In this document: positions 42,133 to 50,968 of the stretch, one piece after another | Layout: the number at the start of each line of letters is the position of its first letter | How positions within the stretch are numbered: position 1 is the first letter of the stretch | Program-made: the position numbers and the translations under genes | Origin: Bacillota bacterium | GTDB taxonomy: Bacteria > Bacillota > Clostridia > Acetivibrionales > JANLFN01 | Reading direction: 5' to 3' | DNA: 60,976 bases | Assembly (NCBI GenBank): GCA_023397675.1 | Contig: JAEWTV010000106.1 | Location: 1 to 60,976 of the forward strand | The notes under the pieces: model-generated | Told to the model about the DNA's origin: nothing | Database searches by the model: none | Seen by the model: the letters and a program-made list of their open reading frames with translations, nothing else

Positions 42133-43968
42133 ATGAACGCTATACAATATTATGAGCTTAAATATATGGATAAAAAAATAGAACATTTTGTACCGGAAAA
42201 TTACTCAAAAGCAGCTATAGATGAGGGTTTGGGTGAAAGATTTATGGAAATATTAAGGAACGGAGAAATTACTACAGTATTTCAGCCTATCATATCACTC
42301 AAGGATGGGGGACTGATAGGTTATGAAGCATTGAGCAGAGGGCCTGGAAAATCGGTATTTGAAAACCCTGAAAATCTTTTTGATTTTGCAAGGATACATG
42401 GCAAACTGTGGGAACTTGAGTTTCTATGTAGAATCAAGGCATTAGAGAATATATCAAAAACAAGCATGGATTTTAATATTTTCCTTAATGTTGACCCTGA
42501 TATTATGCATGATGAAAAATTTAAAAAGGGGTTTACAAAAGAATTCCTTGATAAATTTGATATCAAACCGGAGAATGTTGTTTTTGAAATAACTGAAAAA
42601 AGCTCAATAAAGGACCCTGGAAGCTTCAAAAAAGTAATTGAGAACTACAAGGAACAGGGTTATAAAATCGCAATAGATGACATGGGTTCAGGCTATTCGG
42701 GGCTTAAGCTGTTGACCGATATTCACCCACACTACATAAAGCTTGATATGGGACTGATACGTGACATTGACAAGGATTCCTTAAAGTATACCCTGATAAA
42801 GACTCTTTATGAATTTTGCAGAGTTAGTGATATCAAGGTTATTGCAGAAGGTATAGAAACAAAGGAAGAAATGAAATCTCTTATTGATATCGAAGTTGAT
42901 TATGGACAGGGTTATCTCATTCAAAGACCTTCAAAGGATTTTAATGATATCAAACATGATGTGATTGGCTTAATAATGCAGCAGAATATGAAAAAAAGCC
43001 TTTTTTACAACAGCAGGCCTTCAACTGTCCTTGCAGGTGATATTAGCAGACAGTGTATTGTAATCAGCTCTTCGGATACAGGCAATAAAGCTCTTGAAAT
43101 CTTCGGTAACAACCCATCCATTCTAGGTATTCCGGTAATAGATAACAACAAGCTTGCAGGACTTGTTATGAAAGATAAGTTTTTCTCCAAACTTGCTACG
43201 CAATTCGGATTTTCAATTTTTATAAACAGGCCGGTATCGCTTGTTATGGATAACCGCCCCTTATCTGTAGATTACAATACTACAATTGATGTTGTTTCCA
43301 GAATTGCTATGGCAAGAAACGGCGAATCCCTTTATGATTTCATAATAGTTACCCAAAATTCAAACTATCATGGAATTGTGACAATAAAGGATTTACTTGA
43401 AAAGACAACCGAGCTGGAAGTTAATTATGCAAAGCATTTGAACCCTCTTTCGGGGCTCCCAGGTAATGTCCTGATAGAAAAGAAGCTGACTGAAATTGTA
43501 AGTTCCAGGGAGGATTATACGGTACTTTACATAGATATAGACAATTTTAAAATATACAATGATGTTTATGGCTTTGAAAATGGGGATAGGATTATTCAGT
43601 TTGTTTCAAGAATTATAGATGAATGTGTATCCTATTTGGAAATAGAGAGCTTTATAGGGCATGTCGGTGGGGATGACTTTGTTATTGTAGTAAAGAACTA
43701 TAATTGTGAGACCCTTTGCGAAAATATTTTGAAAGCCTTTGAAAAAGGTATCCTGGGTTTTTACAAGGAGGATGACATATCAAAGGGTTATGTTATTGCA
43801 AAAAACAGGCGTGGTGAGGAAGAGCAGTTCAACCTTGCAACCCTCTCAATTGCAGGAATAACAAACAAAGGACGTACATTCAATAATGCATATGAATTAT
43901 CCGAGCATGCTAGTAAAGTAAAAAAGGAATGTAAGAGTATCTGGGATAACTGCTATATAATAAGATAA
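42133..43968 (+). CDS. EAL-CBS-GGDEF cyclic-di-GMP signalling protein
   Basis: 611 residues with domains in unusual order. The EAL phosphodiesterase domain (about 35-285) has YEALSRGP, FLNVDP, FEITEK, IDDMGSGYSG, KLDMG, AEGIET and GQGY, so all catalytic and metal residues look intact. A CBS pair follows (about 300-430), then a GGDEF domain (about 440-600) with GHVGGDDF, where the canonical Glu is Asp and no RxxD inhibitory site is seen. The likely activity is cyclic-di-GMP breakdown gated by a nucleotide bound to the CBS pair, with a weak or non-catalytic GGDEF. Monocistronic; divergent from the pst operon. Confidence 0.88.
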   Translation: MNAIQYYELKYMDKKIEHFVPENYSKAAIDEGLGERFMEILRNGEITTVFQPIISLKDGGLIGYEALSRGPGKSVFENPENLFDFARIHGKLWELEFLCRIKALENISKTSMDFNIFLNVDPDIMHDEKFKKGFTKEFLDKFDIKPENVVFEITEKSSIKDPGSFKKVIENYKEQGYKIAIDDMGSGYSGLKLLTDIHPHYIKLDMGLIRDIDKDSLKYTLIKTLYEFCRVSDIKVIAEGIETKEEMKSLIDIEVDYGQGYLIQRPSKDFNDIKHDVIGLIMQQNMKKSLFYNSRPSTVLAGDISRQCIVISSSDTGNKALEIFGNNPSILGIPVIDNNKLAGLVMKDKFFSKLATQFGFSIFINRPVSLVMDNRPLSVDYNTTIDVVSRIAMARNGESLYDFIIVTQNSNYHGIVTIKDLLEKTTELEVNYAKHLNPLSGLPGNVLIEKKLTEIVSSREDYTVLYIDIDNFKIYNDVYGFENGDRIIQFVSRIIDECVSYLEIESFIGHVGGDDFVIVVKNYNCETLCENILKAFEKGILGFYKEDDISKGYVIAKNRRGEEEQFNLATLSIAGITNKGRTFNNAYELSEHASKVKKECKSIWDNCYIIR

Positions 43969-44046
43969 CAGCTTGCAAAGTTAATTACACACAGCATGCA
44001 CATCTTACATAAGATATAATAGATTTAATATTAGGCTGTGTGTCAC

Positions 44047-44565
44047 ATGAATGAATTGGTAAGGGAACTTGCAACCTTTGAATATAACCGCCAGCAGGCA
44101 GTTCAATATGCCCACAGATGGGCGTATAAAAGAAATCCAATGTTCTTTGATTTTGAAAAATCAGGTGGAGACTGTACAAATTTTGCTTCTCAGGTTGTTT
44201 ATGCCGGAAGCGGAATTATGAATTACGAACCTGTGTATGGATGGTTTTACATAGATATAAATAGAAGAACCCCGTCATGGACAGGTGTTAATTTCCTGTA
44301 TAACTTTCTGATAAATAACAAAGGGATGGGTCCATATGCAGAGGAAACCGATTTAAAAGACATTCTGCCTGGTGATATAATTCAGCTTTGCTTTGACAGT
44401 GGTGTAATGTTTCACCATTCACCTGTGGTAATTCGTGCCGGAACCCCTGCAACCCTTGACAATATACTTGTAGCAGCACATACGGATGACCAGGACTATT
44501 ATCCGCTGAAGGAATATGACTGGGTAAAAATGAGGTGTATTCATATATTGGGCATAAGAAGATAA
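44047..44565 (+). CDS. Putative amidase-domain protein (Amidase_6)
   Basis: 172 residues from ATG 44047; GTG 44038 is possible and neither has a strong ribosome site. The pattern YNRQQAVQYAHRWAYKRNP, followed by GGDCTNFASQ with the catalytic-type Cys and LPGDIIQL plus a His in HHSPVV, is the Amidase_6 family. No signal peptide is visible, unlike many relatives, so it may act in the cytoplasm or forespore. Substrate unknown, possibly peptidoglycan-type amides. Confidence 0.8.
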   Translation: MNELVRELATFEYNRQQAVQYAHRWAYKRNPMFFDFEKSGGDCTNFASQVVYAGSGIMNYEPVYGWFYIDINRRTPSWTGVNFLYNFLINNKGMGPYAEETDLKDILPGDIIQLCFDSGVMFHHSPVVIRAGTPATLDNILVAAHTDDQDYYPLKEYDWVKMRCIHILGIRR

Positions 44566-44582
44566 TTGTATATTAAAATACA

Positions 44583-44610
44583 AAAACCACGGCTTTTTAA
44601 CCGTGGTTTT
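44583..44610. terminator. Bidirectional terminator between amidase gene and cheW
   Basis: AAAACCACGG and CCGTGGTTTT form a perfect 10-bp stem with an 8-nt loop, serving both convergent genes. Confidence 0.88.
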
Positions 44611-44630
44611 GATATTTGATAATATTTATT

Positions 44631-45095
44631 CTACTTGGTGTGGGCTTTTATGAAGGCTTCATTGTCTTCATCAGAAATTGTAAAGGTTTTATCAAGATCC
44701 AGAAGGCAAATGGTTTTTTCACCTATTGTTACAACTGAATTCACAAACTTGTTTTTGAGGTTGTCCAAAACATCAGGCAGATTTGATATGTCCTTCTCAT
44801 TGACATTTATTATTTCATTAACCTTGTCAATAATAAATCCAATAGTTGAAGAACCCTTGTTTACCATGATAACCTTTGTTTCTTCATCAAAAGGTTTATT
44901 GGATATGCCAAACCTTTCACGCAGGTTAAATACGGTATACACCTTGCCTCTTAAATTCATCAGACCTTCAATGAATTCAGGGGTATTGGGAATACTATGC
45001 ATTTCACTAGGCTTTTCAATAGATGAAACGTGGGCGATTTCTATTCCATAAAGTTTATCATCGATACTGAATACAACTAACTGTCGCTCTGACAT
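44631..45095 (-). CDS. cheW: Chemotaxis coupling protein CheW
   Basis: 154 residues with the CheW SH3-like fold patterns QLVVFSIDDKLYGIEIAHV, GLMNLRGKVYTVFNLRERFG and VIMVNKGSSTIGFIIDKV. It couples chemoreceptors to the kinase CheA. It stands alone here, away from other che genes; the chemoreceptor in the pst operon is 5 kb away. It could instead be one of several paralogues. Confidence 0.9.
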   Translation of the reverse strand: MSERQLVVFSIDDKLYGIEIAHVSSIEKPSEMHSIPNTPEFIEGLMNLRGKVYTVFNLRERFGISNKPFDEETKVIMVNKGSSTIGFIIDKVNEIINVNEKDISNLPDVLDNLKNKFVNSVVTIGEKTICLLDLDKTFTISDEDNEAFIKAHTK

Positions 45096-45215
45096 AATGA
45101 ATATCCCCCTTTGCCGAAGTAAATTATTTTATTTTGTAGAGTGATTATTGGTACATTTATTATATGTATAAATTATAACAATATTTGTTGAAATGAGCAA
45201 TAATTTAGTAAAAAA

Positions 45216-46418
45216 TTAACTTCTATAGCTTCCGTTAATTTTTACATAATCATATGAAAAATCACATGTCCACATTCTGTCGGAAAAATCCCCGGATTTA
45301 AGGTTGATTGTAATCTTAAACTCTTTTTCCTTGAGTATTTTTGAGGCTTCATCCTCATCGAAATCAAGTGCGGTTGCATTTTTGCAGACCAATAGCTCAC
45401 CTATGTATATATCTATAAGACTGGCATCAAAATCAGCGCCTGAATATCCTGCTGCAGTTATTATTCTGCCCCAGTTTGCATCCTCACCGAATATTGCGGT
45501 TTTAACAAGGGGGGATTTTGCAACGGTTGATGCTATTTTATAAGCGGCATCAGCACTTGGAGCCTGGTTTACAACAACCTCGACAAGTTTGGTTGCTCCT
45601 TCTCCGTCCTTGGCTATATTACGGGCAAGGTAGGTACAGACTGTTTCCAGGTTATTGCAAAAAACAGTAAAATCATTATTCTCGGAGCTTATTTCAGGGT
45701 TCCCGGATTTACCATTTGCCAAAGCAACCACCATATCACAGACGCTGGTGTCACCATCTACCGATACCCTATTAAAAGTATGCGAGGTTACCTTTTTCAA
45801 CGCCTTATGAAGCAGCTCACTTGTAATATCGGCATCGGTTGTGATAATTCCTATCATGGTTGCCATATTTGGGTGAATCATTCCAGAGCCTTTTGCCATT
45901 CCGCCTATAATTACCTTTTTGCCTGACAGTTCAAACTCAACTGCCATTTCCTTTGGTATAAGGTCAGTTGTCATTATTGCCTCTTCTGCCTGATGACCGC
46001 CGTTTTCGGATAAGCTTGAAACCGCTTCCTTAATCCCTTTGCGTACTGCTTCCATGTTAAGCTTCATTCCTATTACGCCTGTTGAATTGACAAGTACCTC
46101 TGAAGGTTTGCAGCCCAGAAGTTCACCCGCAAGAGTTGTCATTTCAAGCGCATCCTTATCACCCTGCTCACCGACACACGCGTTTGCGTTTCCGCTGTTA
46201 ACAACAACTGCCTTTATACTGCTGCTCTGAACATTTTTCATTGTCAGCAGAAGAGAATGGCCTTTAACCTTGTTGGTTGTGAATACACCAGCTGCTTTTG
46301 CATAATCCTGTGAAGAGACTATTGCAATATCCTTCTTGCCGTTCTTTTTAAGGCCGCAGGCGACACCTGCTGCAAGAAAACCTTTTGGAGAAGTAACGCT
46401 TCCGTTTTCTATAATCAT
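45216..46418 (-). CDS. argJ: Bifunctional ornithine acetyltransferase / N-acetylglutamate synthase
   Basis: 400 residues from ATG 46418, with AAGGAG upstream; longer upstream starts read through that site. The autocleavage site is in GMIHPNMATMIGIITTD, between Ala186 and Thr187, with Thr187 as nucleophile of the beta chain. NSGNANAC and KGSGM are typical. It recycles the acetyl group in arginine synthesis. Other arg genes are not in the window. Two ArgR-like boxes lie upstream. Confidence 0.94.
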   Translation of the reverse strand: MIIENGSVTSPKGFLAAGVACGLKKNGKKDIAIVSSQDYAKAAGVFTTNKVKGHSLLLTMKNVQSSSIKAVVVNSGNANACVGEQGDKDALEMTTLAGELLGCKPSEVLVNSTGVIGMKLNMEAVRKGIKEAVSSLSENGGHQAEEAIMTTDLIPKEMAVEFELSGKKVIIGGMAKGSGMIHPNMATMIGIITTDADITSELLHKALKKVTSHTFNRVSVDGDTSVCDMVVALANGKSGNPEISSENNDFTVFCNNLETVCTYLARNIAKDGEGATKLVEVVVNQAPSADAAYKIASTVAKSPLVKTAIFGEDANWGRIITAAGYSGADFDASLIDIYIGELLVCKNATALDFDEDEASKILKEKEFKITINLKSGDFSDRMWTCDFSYDYVKINGSYRS

Positions 46419-46430
46419 ATAAACACTCCT

Positions 46431-46510
46431 TGTATAAATATTCATTTTGTGTTTGCCAAAAAGCAATATTTCAGGCTATTCAAACGAAATCAATATGTAT
46501 AAATATCCAT
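46431..46510 (-). promoter_or_regulatory. Two ArgR-like operator boxes upstream of argJ
   Basis: TGTATAAATATTCAT (46431-46445) and TGTATAAATATCCAT (46496-46510) share 14 of 15 positions, 65 bp apart, and resemble the AATGAATAATTATTCATT type ARG box. The first lies directly upstream of the ribosome site. Confidence 0.6.
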
Positions 46511-46589
46511 TTAATATAATAATTATACATTAATAATTTTCGGTTTACAAGTTTTTTAAAATTAATTCCTTATGGTATAGTTATTGCCC

Positions 46590-46618
46590 TTGACACGAAA
46601 AATCATTTCTTATATTAT
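46590..46618 (+). promoter_or_regulatory. Promoter of the valS T-box operon
   Basis: TTGACA (46590-46595), 17-bp spacer, TATTAT (46613-46618). The transcript would begin near 46625, before the T-box leader. Confidence 0.75.
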
Positions 46619-46669
46619 AGGATAAAGTAAATTACTTGTGCAATTAAGTATTTTAAGATATTGATAAAA

Positions 46670-46905
46670 AGCAATGACTAAGAGGAGTAAACAGTATATT
46701 GCCATTAGAGAGGAAGGATCATCGGGTGCAAGTCTTTCCGGGTTAAAGCTGTTGAAGGTAGCTTACGAGTTCTGTAGTTGAAATGAAATAATAGACTGCA
46801 GCGGCGGCAGCCGTTATAAGGCAATAAGATGCTCTTTGTTGAGAATTTTGGTGGTACCGCGGAATTTAACTCTTCGTCCAAACATGTTTGGATGAAGAGT
46901 TTTTA
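46670..46905 (+). ncRNA. T-box leader, valine specific
   Basis: The conserved T-box TGGTGGTACCGCGG is at 46849-46862; its TGGT pairs with an ACCA tRNA end. Stem I carries an AGGAGTA turn near 46683 opposite GAAG-GTA-G, which gives specifier GTA (46758-46760), a valine codon. The terminator has arms AACTCTTC-g-TCCAAA and TTTGGA-t-GAAGAGTT (46868-46901) followed by T residues. Uncharged tRNA-Val would allow read-through into the 46936 gene and valS. Confidence 0.93.
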
Positions 46906-46935
46906 ATTTGCATAAAAAATGAAGGGAGAAAAACT

Positions 46936-47178
46936 ATGTTTCTGAAAATATTGTCTCTGGTCATAATTGCTGCAGGTTTTGCAACCGTTTTTCTGGCTAA
47001 AAGCCTGGTTAGAAAATACAAGCTTGATTTAAAACAGAAATGTGATTTTGAACACGAAATGAACGAAGAGGAATTAAGCCAGTTCAAGTTTAATAAAGCA
47101 GTTGTTAACGTAAAGATGATCGGGCTTCTGATAGCACTTCCTGGTCTTATACTTATGTTTATAACTTTTAAAAGGTAA
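46936..47178 (+). CDS. Small membrane protein between T-box and valS
   Basis: 80 residues from ATG 46936, with GAAGGGAG upstream. Two hydrophobic helices (FLKILSLVIIAAGFATVFLA near the N terminus and MIGLLIALPGLILMFIT at the C terminus) enclose a charged middle with the basic run KSLVRKYKLDLKQK. I do not recognise a named family. It lies between the valine T-box and valS, 29 bp from valS and without a terminator, so it is expressed when charged tRNA-Val is low. Confidence 0.7.
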   Translation: MFLKILSLVIIAAGFATVFLAKSLVRKYKLDLKQKCDFEHEMNEEELSQFKFNKAVVNVKMIGLLIALPGLILMFITFKR

Positions 47179-47207
47179 CTAAATACTAATTAATTGGAGG
47201 AATATAT

Positions 47208-49859
47208 ATGGAAGAACAGAACAATATTGCCAAAACCTATGACCCAAAACAGGTTGAAGACAAACTATACAAGGAGTGGATGGAAAAAGGCTATTTCCAT
47301 GCAGTTGCAGATAAAACAAAAAAACCCTATACAATAGTTATCCCACCGCCAAATATAACCGGGCAGCTTCACATGGGCCACGCTCTTAATAATACAATGC
47401 AGGATATCCTTATACGATGGAGACGTATGCAGGGTTATAGTGCTCTTTGGGTTCCGGGTACCGACCATGCAAGTATTGCAACCGAAGCCAAGATTGTTGA
47501 AGCTATGAAAAAGGAAGGCATCACAAAGGAAGACATCGGAAGAGAGAAGTTCCTTGAAAGAGCCTGGAAGTGGAGAGAACATTTCGGCGGCAGAATAGTT
47601 GAACAGCTTAAAAAGCTTGGAAGCTCCCTGGATTGGGAACGTGAAAGGTTTACAATGGATGAGGGACTTTCAGAGGCTGTTTCTGAGGTTTTTGTGCGCT
47701 TATATGAAAAAGGTCTTATTTACCGTGGAGAGAGAATCATCAACTGGTGCCCTACCTGCAGCACATCAATTTCAGATGCTGAGGTTGAATATGAGGAAAA
47801 GGAAGGAAACTTCTGGCACATTAAATACCCTATAAAAGACAGCAGCGAATATATTGTGGTTGCTACAACCAGACCGGAAACAATGCTCGGGGATACTGCG
47901 GTTGCAGTAAATCCGGAAGATGACAGATACAAGCACCTTGTTGGTAAGATGGTAATACTTCCTCTTCTTAATAAGGAAATTCCCATCATTGCAGACAACT
48001 ATGTAGATAAAGAGTTCGGTACAGGCGCGGTTAAAATTACACCTGCGCATGACCCTAATGACTTTGAGGTTGGGTTAAGACACAACCTGCAGCAAATCAG
48101 GGTTATGGACGATAATGCAGTTATGAATCAAAATGCCGGTGCTTATGAAGGGCTGGACCGTTACGAGGCAAGAAAGAGAATTGTAGAGGATCTTCAGAAG
48201 CAGGGATTGCTGCTTAAAATAGAACCTCACACTCATAATGTAGGAGCTTGCTACAGGTGTCATACTACGATTGAACCTATTATTTCAAAGCAGTGGTTTG
48301 TACGTATGAAACCTCTTGCCGAACCGGCAATAGATGTAGTTAAAAACGGAACAGTTAAATTTGTTCCTGAAAGATTTTCAAAGATATATTTCAACTGGAT
48401 GGAAAATATTCAGGATTGGTGTATTTCAAGACAGCTTTGGTGGGGACACAGAATACCTGCTTACTACTGTCAGGAATGCGGTGCTACCTTGGTAGAAAAG
48501 GAGATGCCCGATGTATGTCCAAAGTGCGGAAGCTCAAGAATAGAGCAGGATAACGATACCCTTGATACTTGGTTTAGTTCTGCATTATGGCCTTTCTCAA
48601 CACTTGGATGGCCAAAGGATACAGAAGAGCTTAAATATTTCTATCCCACTAATGTACTTGTTACTGCATATGATATCATCTTCTTCTGGGTAGCTAGAAT
48701 GATTTTCTCAGGTCTTGAGCACATGGGCAAAGAACCGTTTAACTATGTCCTTATACATGGTATTGTAAGAGATGCTCAGGGAAGAAAAATGAGCAAGTCC
48801 CTTGGAAACGGAATTGATCCGCTTGAATTAATTAACCAGTACGGAGCGGATGCTTTGAGATTTGCTCTTACTGTAGGTAATTCACCTGGAAACGATCAGA
48901 GATTTTCACCTGAAAAGATAGAAGCCAGCAGAAACTTTGCAAACAAGGTATGGAATGCTTCAAGGTTTGTTTTGATGAATTTCGATGAGAATCTGGAATT
49001 CTCAAAGGTAAATCCGGCAAGGTTTACTATAGCTGATAAATGGATACTCAGCAGACTGAATACAATTATAAAGGAAGTTACAGAAAACCTTGAGAAATTT
49101 GAATCGGGTATAGGACTTCAAAAGATATATGAATTTATATGGGAAGAATTCTGCGACTGGTATATTGAACTTGTAAAACCAAGACTTTATGACAGGGAAA
49201 GCGATACAAGGCTTGAGGCACAGTACGTTCTCAATTATGTATTAAGTAACTCAATGAAACTGTTGCATCCATTTATGCCGTTTATTACTGAAGAAATTTA
49301 TACACACCTTATAAATGACGATACAACAATAATGTTATCCAAATGGCCTGAATACAGGGATGATTACAATTTCCCCGAGCAGGAAAACGCTATGCAGCTT
49401 ATAATGGATGCAATCAAGAACATAAGAAATATAAGGGCTGGAATGAATGTACCGCCTTCAAAGAAAGCAAAAATTGTTTTTGTTGCAAACGGCAGTGAAG
49501 CTGAAATACTGAACAGCGGAAAAGCATTCTTTGAAAGACTTGCCAGTGCTTCGGATGTAATAGTACAGCCGGATAAGGCTGGTATTCCATCAAACGCTGT
49601 TGCTGCAATTATTCATGGTGCAGAAATATTCATACCACTTGAAGAACTTGTGGATGTTGAAAAAGAAATCGAAAGGCTTATGAAGGAAAAAGCAAACCTC
49701 GAAAAAGAGCTTGAAAGGGTAATTTCGAAGCTTGGAAATGAAGGCTTTGTTGCAAAAGCACCACCAAAGCTTATTGAAGAAGAAAAGGGCAAGAGACTTA
49801 AATATCAGGAAATGTATGATAAGATAGTTGAAAGGCTGGATGGTTTAAAAAAAGGATAA
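47208..49859 (+). CDS. valS: Valyl-tRNA synthetase
   Basis: 883 residues from ATG 47208, with TTGGAGG upstream. Class I motifs are PPPNITGQLHMGHAL (HIGH) near residue 45 and GRKMSKSLGNG (KMSKS) near 525. The editing domain and a zinc knuckle, CQECGATL and CPKCGSS near residues 420-445, are present. The C-terminal coiled coil (KEIERLMKEKANLEKELERV) is normal. Length is typical of the bacterial enzyme. Controlled by the T-box. Confidence 0.98.
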   Translation: MEEQNNIAKTYDPKQVEDKLYKEWMEKGYFHAVADKTKKPYTIVIPPPNITGQLHMGHALNNTMQDILIRWRRMQGYSALWVPGTDHASIATEAKIVEAMKKEGITKEDIGREKFLERAWKWREHFGGRIVEQLKKLGSSLDWERERFTMDEGLSEAVSEVFVRLYEKGLIYRGERIINWCPTCSTSISDAEVEYEEKEGNFWHIKYPIKDSSEYIVVATTRPETMLGDTAVAVNPEDDRYKHLVGKMVILPLLNKEIPIIADNYVDKEFGTGAVKITPAHDPNDFEVGLRHNLQQIRVMDDNAVMNQNAGAYEGLDRYEARKRIVEDLQKQGLLLKIEPHTHNVGACYRCHTTIEPIISKQWFVRMKPLAEPAIDVVKNGTVKFVPERFSKIYFNWMENIQDWCISRQLWWGHRIPAYYCQECGATLVEKEMPDVCPKCGSSRIEQDNDTLDTWFSSALWPFSTLGWPKDTEELKYFYPTNVLVTAYDIIFFWVARMIFSGLEHMGKEPFNYVLIHGIVRDAQGRKMSKSLGNGIDPLELINQYGADALRFALTVGNSPGNDQRFSPEKIEASRNFANKVWNASRFVLMNFDENLEFSKVNPARFTIADKWILSRLNTIIKEVTENLEKFESGIGLQKIYEFIWEEFCDWYIELVKPRLYDRESDTRLEAQYVLNYVLSNSMKLLHPFMPFITEEIYTHLINDDTTIMLSKWPEYRDDYNFPEQENAMQLIMDAIKNIRNIRAGMNVPPSKKAKIVFVANGSEAEILNSGKAFFERLASASDVIVQPDKAGIPSNAVAAIIHGAEIFIPLEELVDVEKEIERLMKEKANLEKELERVISKLGNEGFVAKAPPKLIEEEKGKRLKYQEMYDKIVERLDGLKKG

Positions 49860-49987
49860 ATGAAATTTAGAGATTCTAACACATCATTTTTATGAATAGG
49901 ATATAGAAAAAGTAACTGATATAGGTACGCTTTGAGGTGCTAGGAAATTAGATCATCTAGACCGAATGAATTTTGCTAAATATATAC

Positions 49988-50117
49988 TTGCAAAGTCCAA
50001 GCTTATATGCTATTATTGTTTCATAATTAAATTGTTTTGTGAAACTACCTTGATGTAGCTTCGAAAAATGCAGAGATGCTTCTATGTACAAGATTACTTG
50101 TGCATAGGAGCTTTTTT
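49988..50117 (+). promoter_or_regulatory. Promoter and putative ANTAR-controlled terminator leader of the radical SAM gene
   Basis: TTGCAA (49988-49993), 17-bp spacer, TATTAT (50011-50016). In the leader, hairpin P1 pairs GAAACTAC with GTAGCTTC around a six-base loop CTTGAT (50041-50062). Hairpin P2 pairs GC with GC around AGAGAT (50070-50079). P2 overlaps the 5' arm of a 15-bp terminator, GCTTCTATGTACAAG / CTTGTGCATAGGAGC (50078-50111), followed by six T. P1 and P2 with six-base loops before an overlapping terminator match the ANTAR antitermination layout. Confidence 0.65.
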
Positions 50118-50145
50118 ATTTTTATAAATTATCGGAGGTGGTTTT

Positions 50146-50934
50146 ATGTTCGGATCAATGGCAATCAAAAATGAAACTCTTAAAATAAAGGCTCTGGATA
50201 CATGGTTTGATGAAATAAATCTTCCTGTTGCTCCTTCGTGTAACATGATGTGTAATTTCTGTAACCGCTGCAGTGATTGTGTGTTAAATGGGAATAACCC
50301 TGAATATTTCAGTAAGGTTTTAACACCAAGACTAGCCGTAAATAAAGCTATCGCATCGATAGAAAAAAACAAAAGGGCAGGAATTTTTAAGATATCCGGA
50401 CCTGGGGAGCCTCTTAGCAATGTACAGACCTTTGAGGTCTTAAGAAGACTTTCAGTTAGTTTGCCTGACTATGTTTATTCTGTATGTACAAATGGGATTT
50501 TACTTGAGGATAAGGCAGAGGAACTTGCGGAACTGAATGTCAAAAAAGTAGAGGTGGCTGTAAATGCTGTTTTTACAAGAACTATAACAAAACTTTATTC
50601 ACGTATAGTTAAAAACAATAACGTGGTTGCAAGTCCCGAAGTAATGACTGCAGTTATGCTTCAGGGCCAGTTTAATGGAATAAGGGCTTGTATTGAACGC
50701 GGAATGCTGGTATCTGTAAATACTACATACTTCCCTGGAATCAATGACAATGACATACTCGTAATTGCATCAAAGTGTGAGGAATTAGGTGTTAAAAATA
50801 TGTATCTTATAGCACATAAACCCGAAGGAAAACTTAAAAATCTTCAGAAGCCGGTAATACAGGATCTTATTGCATTGAGGAATCAAGTTTCAAAGTACAT
50901 TAGGGAAGTGGGAATAAAATGTTATGACAGTTAA
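50146..50934 (+). CDS. NifB-like radical SAM protein without NifX-type C-terminal domain
   Basis: 262 residues from ATG 50146, with CGGAGGTGG upstream. The LPVAPSCNMMCNFCNRCSDC segment (Cys32, Cys36, Cys39 as the CxxxCxxC cluster ligands, plus Cys42 and Cys45) and the VLTP that follows are very like the N terminus of NifB. ISGPGEPL is the SAM-contacting motif and later segments fit the radical SAM barrel. NifB makes the 8-iron core of nitrogenase cofactor. This protein lacks the usual NifB N-terminal HPC region, and no other nif genes are visible, so it may be a paralogue with a different substrate. It is cotranscribed with an ANTAR regulator. Confidence 0.75.
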   Translation: MFGSMAIKNETLKIKALDTWFDEINLPVAPSCNMMCNFCNRCSDCVLNGNNPEYFSKVLTPRLAVNKAIASIEKNKRAGIFKISGPGEPLSNVQTFEVLRRLSVSLPDYVYSVCTNGILLEDKAEELAELNVKKVEVAVNAVFTRTITKLYSRIVKNNNVVASPEVMTAVMLQGQFNGIRACIERGMLVSVNTTYFPGINDNDILVIASKCEELGVKNMYLIAHKPEGKLKNLQKPVIQDLIALRNQVSKYIREVGIKCYDS

Positions 50935-50968
50935 TGGTTAAAGCTATTTTAATGTGGGGGCGGTAAGC

